Positions 33,246 to 45,895 of a DNA stretch of 64,000 bases are shown piece by piece. Where the stretch lies: NCBI RefSeq assembly GCF_000003195.3, contig NC_012873.2:11989894-12053893 (forward strand). The letters run 5' to 3'. The notes beneath the pieces are model-generated. The model saw nothing but the letters and a program-made list of their open reading frames with translations. It made no database searches and was not told the origin of the DNA. Origin of the DNA: Sorghum bicolor (taxonomy: Eukaryota > Streptophyta > Magnoliopsida > Poales > Poaceae). The position numbers and the translations under genes were made by a program. Within the stretch, counting starts at the first letter, position 1. Every line of letters starts with the position of its first letter.

Positions 33246-36200
33246 TCACTGAATGATCCTTGGGACTCGCATCCCGAACCCACGCTTCATCTTCTCCACC
33301 CTGTTTTCCAATAGCAAATACAAAATGAGTTTAATTAAATATACTCAGACCCACACTGAGCATCATGTCTATGAATTTTACTAGCTCAAACATGTAGCAA
33401 CATACAGGAACCCCTGTACTTGCTTATTTTGCCACTCCTACTATCTATGAAACAAGTGTCAATTAAGTCATAAGAGTAATTGACTGCGTATGCACATGAA
33501 GTGATGCAGCTGCTCAAGAGAATTTAACAGCGCTCACTTACACGAGAAGGGAACTCCAAAGCAAACAAAAACTGAAGAATCTGAAGCTTCTTTAAGTTAC
33601 TTACGTTGGTGCAAGTTTGCCAAGGCAATAAAGCTCTTCACCAGATACTTCGTCGGATACTTTACCAGAAATCTCAACTCTGTATGATCTATCAGGAGAA
33701 TCGGGAAGCCCTCGACCCACAAGTAAATCCAAGTCCTTCTGGTGAAGTTCTCGGCCATTGATGAACACGCCAGTGTTTCCGCCAGCACAGTTCTTAGGCA
33801 TAGGATAGTTAAATTCCGCAATATATGGCTGCAACAAGGACACCAGGTTAAAAGCTTTGATCAAGATATGACTAGGGTGCGCAAACACAAAAGATCAAGT
33901 ATAAGCTCTGTTACAGGTATCATGCCAAGGCAGGGCTGTCCCATAACACCCCAGAATCCAGCACGATAGTCATACCTAGTATAGAGGATATAAGAATAAA
34001 ATGTCAAGTAACATTCCAGCTAAAGTTCGCTACAGAATGGAACAGCATTGTTACTAGGAAACCTAAAAATGAAATTGATACAGAAGACACAAATCATACC
34101 AGTATTCACCAGGATAGATTGGTCCAGCAATCTTCTCCGCCTTCCTGACAGCACGGTCAGAAATGGGATAGCCATTGATGAAAACCTTTGCTCTGCCATT
34201 GCCCATTCCACCATTAATTTTAAAGCTCTTCTTTATCAGGCTGGAGAAAAAGGAATCGCCTGATTTTGTGGCCCTCGGGTGGTCAACATATTGTGCCCCA
34301 TCACCTGGATCTTGACCGTACTCAGGATCATCATACTCGTCATCTGATGGGTCTAGCACGCTTGCTACAGGTACATCTTTCACTTTGTTTGGCTTAAAAC
34401 TTTCAGTTAACACACCCTTTTCATGTTCAGACCGGGTACTTCTGCTTCCTTTGCCTGACCCATCAACCACCCTCTCTGATGGCGAGTATCCAAAGTGATC
34501 ACGAAGAGGTAAGCTTGGAACACGGATAACCACTTCAGCATCAGGAGGAAGGTCTCTAGAACCACAGGAGTTCTTCTGTGAGTTAGATCTATCTGGGCTA
34601 TTATCATCATCGGAAATGCTGGCAGAAGATGATATGCATTGCATTTTGTCTGCTTCACTTGAATTCGATGGTAAATCTTTTTCTTGAGAGCAATGACTGC
34701 CTACAGAAAAACTATAAGATGGAAGAAGTCTTCCATCAGCATTTTGTCCATTGCTTCCTTGGCCATTGTTAGAGAAATTTTTACTTCCAGGTGATAAGTG
34801 TGAAACTGGTGTAGGTGCTGAAACATCAAGCCTGCTTCCATCAAGTCTGACCACTATCGCATGTGAGCAGGACCCACAGCGCAGCTTATACTCATCTTTT
34901 CCCAACAAGAGAGAATTCTTGGGAAGCTGCAGCACTTCATAGCAATTGTAGCATATGGTAAAAGGGGCACCATTGACAATTGGCTCACAAGTCTGTGCAG
35001 GTTTTTTACTCAGGGTGGCCCTCATGTGATTGCGTCGCATCATACCATTCATACCTCTTGAATTGTAGTTCTGTGCACCAAATACAACTGGGCCTTCTAC
35101 AGGGTACAAGCTAGGATTGTTCATAAGATACGGTGCCCTGCGATGGTTGAAACCCAGTGGAGCTCCATGAACAGGTAAGAATTCACGATGGTAACAATGT
35201 AAACAAGAGCAAGCAGGCTGATGATAGAAGCCGTCATGGTGATAAGAGATCAGAGGGTCAGGATCATACTGTCCATGGAAATAATTATCAAAGTTTCTCC
35301 ATGGATATGGAGCGGCTGGGTAGCTAGGAGCTCCCATGTGTGCAACCGATTCCCCGTATCCATGGAGATCTTGCTGTACAGGTACTGAAGGATAAGCAGG
35401 AGGAACAACAGGCGCCTGCCCATTCAAAGAAGGTGAGTGCTGAGAACCATTCCTTTGCAACTGAGGTGAACCATACCGCAATCGACTCAGACGCTCATGA
35501 GGATTGTAGGAGCTTGCAGGATCCACCATTCTATTTGCCGAAGCATTCACACTTGACTTGTCAGCAATCTCACAGGATCTCTGTACCTGGTCCCGCAACT
35601 CATCAAGCATCCGCAGAAGCTCAGTACGGTCTTTCTCAAGGCCACTAACTCTGGTGCTAGGACTATCTGAATTCCTGTCACTCAGATGGCCCTTCTCACC
35701 ATTAGCAAATATGAATCCCGGTTTCATTTGACACTCAGATGGCCCTTCTACAGAGTAAGCATTAGAAGGGATGCTGTTAACCACAGGCCTTGGTGATCTG
35801 TCTCTTACCCTCACTGGCTGCTTGGCTTCTCCTTTCTCTTCATAACGAATGCGGCGGTATTTTGCCTCCCGAACTTCCCTGTTGTCATCTCTGATAGCAG
35901 GTTCAAGCTTCATGGTGCAGCTGGGTGCACAAGTAGTTTGGTTATCATCGAAACTGAATCCAGATTGGCTATGTGCAGCCGCCACCATTCTGTTGGGTAC
36001 AAATCTCTCTTCTGACCTAGCTTCGATTGTATTGGTGTCTGCTTCTCGAACAGCACAACTAGCTTCAGATGCTGCTCCTTTCTTATCTGGTAAACTCTCA
36101 AGAACTTCAAGGTACTTCACATGCTCAGTGTCTGAAGAAGCATCAGATCCTGAGTTCTTCTTTGCTGCAAATTGTTAATAGGGAAAAAAGTGACCATGAG

Positions 36201-37610
36201 AACAGACATAACAGAAATATTCAGCTTTCATTGGAAATTACGGAACATTTACAAAGAACATGTCTTGAAAGCAAAGAACGAGTAATCGAGGATCCAAGAA
36301 TTCGCAGAAACTTAAAACCACCTCGATAATAAACTTTGTCCATCAACACTGAATCCTAAGATCACATTTGTGCAACAGCAAAGACAGGAAAGCATCACCA
36401 AATAGTGGCAAATGCTGACAAAAAATTGAAGAGGGAATACAGAATTGAAAGTGAACTAGTTTAAATAGTTGGTTCCAATCATTTTCATATTATTTTAAAA
36501 TGACTGGAGATTCTTTGAAACAAGAAATCAGACCAAAGAAATCCCTGTTGCCAGCCACAGCCATTTTCTGTGTCCAAAGAAGTATGTAGAAGTGACAATA
36601 GACTCTTGAGTCATAAAAGTGATACGATCCGCCGAATTCTAAACAAGGTAGCCTTCTTGTTCAAGACATTAAAAAATAATCAACAGAAACTTGTACCAAG
36701 GGGAATGTCCCACAAGATAACCTTTGTTATTTTTGGTAAGAAAAAGGGAGGCGGGGATGGGGATGGATGGAGGAGGACATATGAACTTTCCGTTTAAAAA
36801 AAAAGTTGTCTACGAACTCCGGTTATGTGGGTTCTGAAATTTTGACGGCAGGCTGTTAAAACAAGGTTTGTCGCAAAATTACTGCAAAAAAGTGTTGCGT
36901 TCACCAAAGACGGCAGTTTTTTTTTTACTGTGTCGTAAATGCCAATATGCCATCGTACCAAGTGTGGCAGGATGGACGCCAAATCCGTTGCGAATACAAC
37001 AAGGGAGTCCCAAAAGAAGGAAACGAGCATTCGACAAGAATGGGGAGCGAAAGAAAACAGGCACTAAAACAAGATTGCGTAAGGAAACCTGCGAAAGAAA
37101 AAAACGGAATCTTTCGGAACTCAGAAGAGGACGAAACGAGCTGGTCATATCCGCGTCCCAGGAAACCGGCCAACCCAGCAGCAGTCCCCACGAGCCCATT
37201 TCGAGAAAAAAAAAATTAACCATGTGTTTGTCGAGAAGGATCTCACATTGTGGCCGATGGAACTGATGATTAGCGTGGAATTAGATCGCTGATCTAATGG
37301 AACAAAAATGCAGGTGGGATGGGTAGAGCTCAGAAGAAAAAGGCACTAGGATGCCCCCAATAAGAACAGGAGAGAAGTAGGGGGCGGGAGTGATTGCAGA
37401 CGAAAAAGGTGAGCACCAACCTTGTAGCGTGGCGCCGCAACCGCCGCAGACGTAGACGGAGTAATTGGGCAGCTCCGGCAGGAGCTTGTCGCACTTGGGG
37501 CACCGCACCACCCGTATCTGCTGCTGCTGCGGCGGCCGCGGAGGAGGCGGCGGCGGGCGCTGCGCCGCGGAGCCGGAGCCGGAGCCGGAGCCGTCCTCCT
37601 CACCCTCCAT
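33246..37610 (-). CDS. EDR4-like DUF3133 zinc-ribbon protein, 5 exons
   Basis: This belongs to the plant family that includes Arabidopsis ENHANCED DISEASE RESISTANCE 4 and members annotated 'extra-large G-protein-like, DUF3133'. EDR4 negatively regulates defence through clathrin-linked trafficking of EDR1; the role of this member is inferred only from family. Exons: 37610-37421, 36164-34100, 33975-33915, 33828-33605 and 33300-33246, giving 864 aa with consistent phases. An N-terminal zinc ribbon has C37-x2-C40 and C55-x2-C58 (VRCPKC, VCGGCG). A coiled segment EKDRTELLRMLDELRDQVQR follows. The central DUF3133 zinc ribbon lies at about 455-510 (TICYNCYEVLQLP, KLRCGSCSHAIVV). A C-terminal module (about 730-864) holds VFINGYPISDRAVRKAE, GEYWYDYRAGFWGVMG, TGVFINGRELHQKDLDLLVG and ends RGFGMRVPRIIQ. 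The start at 37610 is the first in-frame ATG. A longer reading from 37649 would need GTG. Confidence 0.92.
36165..37420 (-). other. Large first intron of the EDR4-like gene
   Basis: A 1256-bp phase-1 intron splits the codon that follows the first zinc ribbon. The donor is GTTGGT, the acceptor TTTGCAG. No transposon ends were seen in it. Short frames inside are random. Confidence 0.8.
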
Positions 37611-38260
37611 GCACAATGCCGCCGGCCCCCTGAGGTCTGAGCTAAGCACGACGGAATCCCTCGCCCCGCCGCGAGTCGCTCACAGTCACAGCACCAACCG
37701 CCGCCGCCGCCGCGCCGGACGCATACAAGGCGGTGGGTGGAACCAAGGGAACGTGAAGCGGCCGCGCTCGGCGGGGAACGAACAGAGGAGCAATGCTCAA
37801 GAAGGGTGAGCACGGCAAGGAAGAGGCCGGAGAGCAAGATGCCAAGAGCGGGCGGGGAAGAAAAAAAAAAAAGGAGGACGGGTGGAGAGGAAACCGAGAA
37901 AGGACCAGGTGCGCACAACCGCAAGGCGACGCAGAGACAGGAAGCGGGAGGGAGAAGAAGAGGCCGAGGAGGCGGGCGACCCGACCGTGATGAGGCGCCG
38001 CTTTTTCTCTCTTTTGGCTCTCCTCCCGCGCGGGGGTGGGACGCCCAAATGCCCGGCTCAGGCGGTCAGGTCAGGCGGTGGCGAGCCACTCGGGCCAGCA
38101 GCAGCAAAGCTCCCTCCTTTCCTTTCCTTTGCTTTGCTTTGCGACTGGTAGACTGCCTCGGGTGGGTGCCGAGGCGAAGGCGATGGCCGATGGAGGAGGC
38201 CACACACAGCACAGGTGAGGAGGGGAGGGGGCAGAATAAAGAGCGGGGTACGCTAAAAAT
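37611..38260 (-). promoter_or_regulatory. 5' leader and promoter of the EDR4-like gene
   Basis: GC-rich DNA with purine-rich tracts (37840-37990) lies upstream of the ATG. No TATA box could be placed. Frames here on both strands are composition artefacts. Confidence 0.4.
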
Positions 38261-38524
38261 GCTTTGTTTAAGGAAAGCTGCAGTGCGTGGCTCTGCTGAA
38301 CCACACGGTAGAGTACACCAGCCCCAGGTCAGGCTCTGATCAGACGCAACTCTCCGGTCTCCTCGCCTGCTGCCAGCTTGCGTAAAATGTTGACGATACA
38401 TGGCTACAGCAGCATCTTTGCGTTCCTGTTGCTGGAAACGGGAAACCCCGCTCTCCTGGAATGGCAAAGTTGGATTTTGGACCCGCTGGTTTTTCTTTGG
38501 GGTTTGTACTATGCTATTGGCTAA

Positions 38525-38766
38525 GGTCTTGTTTAGTTCCCAACAAAAATTTAAAAAAATTCAAAATTTTCCATCGCATCAAATTTTACGGCATATGCAC
38601 GAAGCATTAAATATAAATAAAAATAAAAACTAATTGCACAGTTTGTTGTAAATCGCGAGACAAATCTTTTAAGACTAGTTACTCCATGATTAGACAATAT
38701 TTGTCAAATAAAAACGAAAATGCTACAGTAGCAAAATCCAAAAAGTTTTCGCAACTAAACAAGGCC
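38525..38766. mobile_element. GGCCTTG-type Tourist-like MITE, TSD TAA
   Basis: The ends are GGTCTTGTTTAG and AAACAAGGCC, with TAA flanks at 38522-38524 and 38767-38769. Confidence 0.88.
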
Positions 38767-38782
38767 TAAAACTTGAACTTAA

Positions 38783-39025
38783 GGCCTTGTTTAGATCCAA
38801 ATTTTTTTTGGATTTTGACACTGTAGCACTTTCGTTTTTATTTGACAAACATTATCCCATCATGGAGCAACTAGGCTTAAAAGATTCATCTCGTGATTTA
38901 CAGGTAAACTGTGCAATTAGTTATCTTTTTTATCTATATTTAATGCTTCATACATGTGCCGTAAGATTCGATGTGATGGAGAATCTTATAAAGTTTTGGG
39001 TTTTTGGGGGTATCTAAACAAGGCC
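38783..39025. mobile_element. GGCCTTG-type Tourist-like MITE, TSD TAA
   Basis: GGCCTTGTTTAGATCC at the left, ATCTAAACAAGGCC at the right, TAA on both sides. It begins 16 bp after the previous copy. Confidence 0.9.
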
Positions 39026-39129
39026 TAAATCATGTTATTGTCACTATCTATACATTTTAGGTCATATTTCATTCATTATTTACTAATAATTAGTTGGCTA
39101 ATAACTCATATCTAATATTAGCTAGCTAA

Positions 39130-39372
39130 GGCCTTGTTTAGTTCAAAAAATTTTTGGGAAAACGATATTATAGCACTTTCGCTTTTATTTAACAAACATT
39201 GACCAATTATGGAGTAACTAGGCTTAAAAGATTCGTCTCGGGATTTACGGACAAACTGTGCAATTAGTTTTTATTTTCATCTATATTTAATGCTCCATGC
39301 ATGTGGCGCAAGATACGATATGACAGGAAATTTTGAAAAGTTTTTGGTTTTTGGGATGAACTAAACAAGGCC
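39130..39372. mobile_element. GGCCTTG-type Tourist-like MITE, TSD TAA
   Basis: GGCCTTGTTTAGTTC at the left, GAACTAAACAAGGCC at the right, TAA flanks at 39127-39129 and 39373-39375. Confidence 0.9.
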
Positions 39373-39380
39373 TAACTAGG

Positions 39381-39542
39381 AGTATTAGCTACTAATTCGC
39401 TGCAGAGTGTTTGGATGCACAACTAATGAAAAAATGCTACTAAGGTAACTACTAGCTGATGAGTATTAGCTACTAATTCGCTGCAGAGTGTTTGGATGCA
39501 CAACTAATGAAAAAATGCTACTAAGGTAACTACTAGCTGATG
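39381..39542. repeat. 81-bp perfect tandem duplication
   Basis: The 81 bases at 39381-39461 recur with no difference at 39462-39542. The lack of divergence implies a recent event. It starts 9 bp beyond a MITE. Confidence 0.95.
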
Positions 39543-41010
39543 TTATCTTATTTGGTCCAGCTAGTGATATAGTTATTATTTTAAGGTTCAGCTAACAATT
39601 AGCCATTTTATTAGATACACTTGTTTAGATCCAGAAGAGATAATTATTAGCATATAGTTATTGTCTACAAGGATTCAAACGGGGCCTAATCTCATCGATC
39701 ACATTCAAATAGTCTTGTGCTCTTGGCTTTGGCACAAATTTTAAAAAGGTGGTTATGTTATGATTGGATCAATCCTAGCTACTTAGTGAATCAATTGGTT
39801 ATGGGCTTATCGTCCAATTTTAGACTTTAACATCAGTCCCCATGACCCTTTGGTATCACTTTTATGGGTGAGATCAACAACCTAGTGGTCGACCCAATCT
39901 ATTTTCACCCCTAACACATGATGTTGGTTATATTAGAACGTAACCTTGGAACTTTGAATAATCTATTCACTTGAGACTTAGGTACGCCCTAGAAGGAGGA
40001 GAGCTAAGCTCATTTTTTGTGTATAGAGAAGGAGCTGCAATTTGCGGCTCTTCCCTCCTCCTCCTCCTCCTCCTCCTCCGGATGAACACCTAGAGGAGAA
40101 GCCATGCCAAACAACTCATTATCAGTTACTATACATGTTTTTACCCACCTATCAATATTTTTTCTCTCTACATTTTGTTCATTACGCATTTAATCAAATC
40201 TTAGCTTAATTTATACTAGCTCTGATTGCAGCCCATGTGTCTCCTAACATAATCATTCAGTCTTTGGCTTCCAAGTTTTAAACTTACTATAATTGCTACA
40301 AAAAAATGTCTGCATGTTAGGTTCAAAATTTTGTTCTTGTTGCAACTTCTTATTTAGAGCTCTGACTTTGTATTTTAATAAAAGTATATGTTTTATGTTT
40401 TATAGTAGTCATAATTACTATGAGGACATAATTGATCATTTAAGTTTGCACCACAACATTTCAAGATCCACTGTTTAAATATTTAGTTTTCTTTTATCAA
40501 AAAACATATATATATATATATATAGTATCTTTTATTAAAAAAATAGAGTTTTTACAATTGTACTATTAGGAGATATATTAATGTCTCAATATGTATAGAT
40601 TTTTTATCTAAAGTAGCAACTTACATAGATTATTGTAATAAATACTAATATAATTTTAGATAAACGGTTACTATCATTGATATATGAGTTGTTATAGATT
40701 TTTCCCATGATTGTTGAAATTTCAATTATAGTTTTTTCATGCATGCATGTATAATTGATTTGCATAAACAAAACCAGAATTTAAAGGATTTCTCTAGCCA
40801 ATTCCATAGGATCATCGTTTGCTTGGAAAGTTTAAAATACACTTGCGTGCTACGTTCAAAATAATATGTACACTTGTTTATTGTTTCAAGCATATAACTA
40901 TGAGAAAGAAAACAATTAGATCAGCAACACATCAGAACATCTTCTTTTGCATTGTGAAAGTTACTAGTACTAAGTTTTCTTATAAACCTTGCCAAAAATC
41001 GGCCTTACCA
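39543..41010. other. AT-rich intergenic DNA
   Basis: TTAGCTA-rich patches suggest decayed MITEs (39540-39690), but their ends could not be paired. A CTC-triplet microsatellite (about 40055-40079) and a TA repeat (about 40506-40524) are present. No gene was seen. Confidence 0.4.
40055..40079. repeat. (CTC)n microsatellite
   Basis: Seven to eight CTC units, uninterrupted. Confidence 0.9.
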
Positions 41011-41014
41011 AGTA

Positions 41015-41161
41015 CCATCCTCTATCCTAAATTATAGTTCATTTAGCTTTTCTAGTTACCTAGTTTTTGTTACACACATAGATATAAAGTATAGCTAGAT
41101 ACATAACAAAAGTTGTATATCTAAAAAAGCCAAAACAGCCTACAAATTCGAATAGAGGGAG
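41015..41161. mobile_element. Stowaway-like MITE, TSD TA
   Basis: The left end CATCCTCTATCCTAAATTAT and the right end ATTCGAATAGAGGGAG are imperfect inverted repeats of the CTCCCTC type, flanked by TA (41013-41014, 41162-41163). Size 147 bp. Confidence 0.7.
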
Positions 41162-41163
41162 TA

Positions 41164-42117
41164 TTTATGAGTAAAATAATATCCATGTGTTTTATCAAAG
41201 GTTGGGAGAAATGAAATGGATGGGAGTAAGGAAGGCAATTGCTTTATTTTATTTATGAAACACATTACAAACACATATATTAATCAATGGGTACATCACT
41301 TGAACAACGTCTTTAAATTCCTAAATAAATCTAGAAAAATACAAAGCACCAACATCAAGTCATCTAGAACTTGAATCAGGTGGACAGGTTATACCATGAG
41401 AAAACTAACCAACCGAGTTATGCTTAGCTCACTTGTTTGAATTACTTATACTAACAATATAATAACAATTACTAGCCACTAAAAAATAACATCCAAACAA
41501 GCAAACTAATAGGGTGGAGTTATTTTTAATTTGGATCCTAACCAACTAGTCTATCAAGTAGTCAATCCAACTAATTAGACTAAAAGGTATCCATAAAACT
41601 ATTAGCTAGGGATTCTAACATACCATAGCTAGTTTTTATCTAAAAAAGTTAGCTAACTATTGCCTTCATTCTCTTTTATAAGGCGTAATTAGACATTACA
41701 CGGGCTTGTAAATTATATTTTGACCATTTATACATTTTATTTTATATTTTATACATATAAGCTCATGATAATCGGGTAGTACATTTAATTACAAATCTAA
41801 CCGTATCTAGTAATATTATAATAAAATTAAAATTTATTGGCTAAACTATTGGTCAAAGTTTATAAAATTTTGAATCTTGATATGCATGTGTACCTTGGGT
41901 CAGTCTTAGTGGGGTAATCATGTCCCTATTTTCAAGATTTCAAGTTGTTGAAAATAGTGTAATCAAGTTTCATCCCATGAAACATCCCATAAAAGTTTTT
42001 ATCATCTCTCTTCATTTATACTATACCATATCAACCTATTTAGTGTTCTATCCATCCACAAATGATAGGCAAATTAGACTAGAGGAAAAGTCAAATTATG
42101 CAAAGTTTGACAAACAA
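41164..42117. other. AT-rich intergenic DNA
   Basis: The TTAGCTA/TAGCTAA-rich stretch at 41430-41660 looks like an old MITE whose ends I could not define. A segment at about 41905-42060 (GTCAGTCTTAGTGGG, then ATCCCATGAAAC blocks) resembles the half-MITEs at 42520-42870 and, inverted, 56690-56835. Confidence 0.35.
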
Positions 42118-42120
42118 TTA

Positions 42121-42347
42121 GGCCTTGTTGTTCGCAATTTTTTTTGGTTCGACTACTATAGCATTTTGGTTTATATTTGGTAATTATTGTCTAACCATGG
42201 ACTAACTAAGCTCAAAAGATTTATCTCACAAATTACAGGCAAACTGTACAATTAGTTATTTTTTATCTATATTTAATGCTCTATGAATGCATTCAAAGAT
42301 TCGATGTGACGAGGAATCTTGAAATTTTTTGGGAACTAAATAAGACC
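42121..42347. mobile_element. GGCCTTG-type Tourist-like MITE, TSD TTA
   Basis: GGCCTTGTTGTTCG at the left, GAACTAAATAAGACC at the right, TTA on both sides (42118-42120, 42348-42350). Confidence 0.85.
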
Positions 42348-42519
42348 TTAGTCAAATTTTGTGCAAATGTAGAGCATAAAATTTACATCAATAGATTTTC
42401 GTTCAAAGTGGCCCTAAGATGATTTAGCAATTGACTACATGTTATAAGAAAAATTTCAGGTCATATTTTATACGACTTTTAGTGTTGTCAAATAGGCCTA
42501 TCATTTCGGGAGTACTCAT

Positions 42520-42870
42520 AAGACTAGTCTCAGTGGAGGTTTCACGATGATGTCGTGCATATTTATTAGAGCGTTATGTCAGCAAAACTACACTTTTTGC
42601 ATTAAACGAAGAGGAGAGAGAAGGAAGTAGTTTCACCATGGTGAAACTCCGTAGGGGTTGTTTCCCACACGGTGAAACGGGATGAAATCCCCACTAAGGG
42701 CCTGATCGTTTCACCATCTTGCATATGATCCAATTATTTTGCAGCTATTAAATGCTTTGCTTAGCCTTGGAAACAACAAAGTGAAATGCTTCATTGCTGG
42801 GGTTATTTCATAGATGATTTCATTTCAATCTTGATGATGTGAAACCGTACAGTGGCATTGTCCATTAAAA
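42520..42870. repeat. Possible MITE with GTTTCA/TGAAAC blocks
   Basis: Repeated GGTTTCAC/GTGAAAC words occur in both orientations through the segment, starting near ACTAGTCTCAGTGG. Paired ends and TSD were not defined. Confidence 0.35.
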
Positions 42871-42992
42871 CTGGCCTAATAAAACCTACCCAGTCATGTG
42901 CAAAGGTTGCTGCACGCGGTGGTTCGGCAAAATTAAGACCTGTATTTATTGACGAGGGGTTGCACTTGCAGAGGTACGCAGTACTACACATG

Positions 42993-43207
42993 AGGCGTTT
43001 AGTTTGTAAAAATTTTTCAAGATTTTTTGTCGAATTTTTGGACATATGTATCAAACACTATATATAGATACAAAAATAACTAATTATATATTTTGTCTAT
43101 AAAACAAATTTTTTGAAGTTAGTTAGTCTATAATTAGACAATAATTACTAAATATAAACAAAAATGCTATATTAATCAAACCTAAAATTTTTCGCTAACT
43201 ATACAAT
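42993..43207. mobile_element. Degenerate GGCCTTG-family MITE
   Basis: Family body words are present (GCGTTTAGTTTG at the left; AATTAGACAATAATTAC and AAAATGCTATATTAATC near the right), but both termini are mutated and no TSD was found. Confidence 0.5.
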
Positions 43208-43313
43208 GCTGAACTGCGTCCGCACAGCAGCGTGGTCGGCACTCTAATCCCAGCCCGGAAACTATCGCGGGGTAGGTGTTTGGTTTGAGAAAGTAAAATT
43301 TAAGGCCTTGTTT

Positions 43314-43544
43314 AGATGCACCAAAAAATCCAAAACTTTACAAGATTTCCTATCACATCGAATCTTGCGACACATGCATGAAATATTAAATATAGCTAAA
43401 AAAGATAACTAACTATACAATTTACCTGTAAATTACGAGACGAATCTTTTAAGTCTAGTTACTCCATAATTGGACAATGTTTGTCAAATAAAAACAAAAA
43501 TGCTACGGTGTCAAAATCAAAAAGTTTTTGATCTAAACAAGGCC
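43314..43544. mobile_element. GGCCTTG-type Tourist-like MITE
   Basis: GGCCTTGTTTAGATGC and GATCTAAACAAGGCC form the ends. The flanks are TAA (left) and TTA (right), so the duplication has one mismatch. Confidence 0.85.
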
Positions 43545-43548
43545 TTAA

Positions 43549-43744
43549 TAGGTACTGTAGTATTTTTATTTTACTTAATAATTAGTGTTTAATTATAGAC
43601 TAATTATGGTTAAAATATTCGTCTCGCAAATTATATATAACTATAAAATTAGTTATTTTTTTATCTATATTTAATATTTTATGCATTTATTTAAACATTC
43701 AATGTGATAAGAGTTAAAGTTTACCGGTTGTAACCAAACGAGGC
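43549..43744. mobile_element. Degenerate MITE of the same family, left end lost
   Basis: Body words (TTAATTATAGACTAATTATG, TCTATATTTAATATTTTATG) and a right end AACCAAACGAGGCC are visible. It abuts the previous copy. Confidence 0.6.
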
Positions 43745-44372
43745 CATAGCATTGACTTTTGCTAAAACACTAACCAAGTTATAAGTATAGTCCTAAGTCC
43801 TAACCCAAACATTATGACATACTTATCAAATCATATAGACATTACACAAAAAATATAATCCTAGTGGATGTTCTTTTAAAATAGATTTTTGCCTAATCAC
43901 ATGCTTCTCTCCCCTATTATCTACCTATCTTATTTTTTTTCTTATCTTAGTTCTTAAGTAGGGAGTTCAGCTATGGTTTTTGGGCTAATAAGCTAGTTGA
44001 TGCTTATTTTATTGTAAGAGAAAAATATTATACCATAGCTAATAAGTTGTGCTGATAAGTTTAACGAAACAATTTTCTTCCCTCTCCCTTAAGTTTATAT
44101 AGCTACCATATCACCATTTTCTAGTTAACACTAATTAATGTTCATATGAACCCATAGAGGCTTATGGAAAACCAAGCTAAGACATGTTACAGCTTACTTT
44201 AAATGCCACTACAGTTTTCTGATCATCTTTTGCTTCTAAAAACAACGACAACTTTTAACAAACTCTACTTACCTATGTTTAATCTAATCCTGCATCCACT
44301 AGAGATGTAGTACAATGGATAAATTAGTATACTCGTACGTGTGTTTTGTCGATAAGTTGTTTTGCAGGTTCA

Positions 44373-44612
44373 GGCCTTGTTTAGTTTCAATTCTTTTTGC
44401 AAAATGGATACTGTAGTACTTTCATTTATATTTGACTAATATTGTTCAATCATAGACTAATTAAGCTTAAAAGATTTGTCTCGCAAATTACAGACAAACT
44501 GTGTAATTAGTTATTATTTTTATCTATATTTTTTTTTCCATGTATACGCCACAAGATTCGATGTGATGAGAAATCTGAATTTTTTTTAAATTTTTTTTGA
44601 CTAAACAAGGCC
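44373..44612. mobile_element. GGCCTTG-type Tourist-like MITE
   Basis: GGCCTTGTTTAGTTTC at the left, GACTAAACAAGGCC at the right. Flanks TCA and TGA differ at one base. Confidence 0.85.
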
Positions 44613-44713
44613 TGAGTGTGTGACCGTACTATGGGTTTGTGTGAGACAACGCCACAACGGCCTCATGAAGTAGTTCTTTTTTATTCTTTCTAAAAATAAT
44701 AGTTCTCCTTTTG

Positions 44714-44955
44714 GGACTTGTTTAGTTCCATCTAAAAACAAAAAAAAATCAAAATTTTCATCACATCAAATCTTGCTGCATATGTATGGAGCATTAAATA
44801 TAGATAAATAATAACTAATTGTACAGTTTACCTGTAAGTAATTTAAGAGATGAATCTTTTGAGTCTAATTAGTCTATAGTTGAACAATAATTAATAAATA
44901 CAAATGAAAGTGCTACATTGACTAATTTTTTTCGGATAGGGAACTAAACAAGACC
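44714..44955. mobile_element. GGCCTTG-type Tourist-like MITE, TSD TTG
   Basis: GGACTTGTTTAGTTCC and GAACTAAACAAGACC form the ends, with TTG on both sides (44711-44713, 44956-44958). Confidence 0.85.
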
Positions 44956-45014
44956 TTGTTAGAAGTACATATCCTTATAATATTTATACAAAATTTAAAT
45001 GGAACACATGGTTA

Positions 45015-45251
45015 GGCCTTGTTTAGTTCACCCCAAAAACCAAAAAAATTTCAAGATTCTCCGTCACATCAAATCTTGCGGCACATACATCTAAATATAG
45101 AAAAAAACAAAAACTAATTGCACAGTTTAGCTGTAAATCGCGAATCGAATCTTTTGATCCTAGTTAGTCCATGATTAGATAATATTTGTCACAAACAAAC
45201 GAAATTGCTACAGTAGTGAAATTCAAAAATTTTTCACATCTAAACAAGGCC
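45015..45251. mobile_element. GGCCTTG-type Tourist-like MITE, TSD TTA
   Basis: GGCCTTGTTTAGTTCACC and ATCTAAACAAGGCC form the ends, with TTA flanks at 45012-45014 and 45252-45254. Confidence 0.9.
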
Positions 45252-45254
45252 TTA

Positions 45255-45895
45255 CTCTGCTATGTCCTGTGTGTATGGTGTCCGTGATGAGTATGGGTTT
45301 TCAACCTTCCAGTCCCGTGAATTAAATGTGCTAAGGAGGTGTACGTGTTGCCGAAATGTGCTAATGAGGTGTATGTGTTGCATCTCAGGGATTCTCGAGG
45401 TTGTTTAGCTTAAATTGAATCAGTTGAGAGAGGACGACATTTGGTTTAGGTTAAACTTAGGCAGATCCAGGTAATACATTTCAAGCTCTGTGAAATAGCA
45501 TGCATCCTCTTGTTCTCTGTTTCAAGGTCGTTGTGGTTCGACCATTAGCAATATGTGGCTGTCTATTGAACATGTTCTCTTTTCTTTTCAGCCATATTTT
45601 CTGCTAGTTAGCAATATTTTTTTCTCATAATAAATTAGCTAAATAATAATTTCAACCATGACTTTTCAGACTAGTGAATAGATTGTGCCGGTAATTCATG
45701 CATACCGTGCTGAAAAAAAAACAGGGTTTATGACCTAATCAGAATCTAGCAAATGGTCCTACCAAGACAAGGGTACTAGTGTTGCAAGAGCACGTCCACT
45801 GTACACGCAACGACCAGTTGTTGGCACAACTACCTAGCGTAATTATGGACTTACGTGATCATGCCCCAACTTAAATGCAAGTTTCGGCCGATTGA
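45255..45895. other. Intergenic DNA
   Basis: A 30-bp imperfect tandem (GTGCTAAGGAGGTGTACGTG type, from about 45327) is the only structure seen. No gene. Confidence 0.4.

Noticed and set aside
37281..37649. Longer EDR4-like start at 37649
   Set aside because: The codon there is GTG. The first in-frame ATG is at 37610, in a good context, so I use that.
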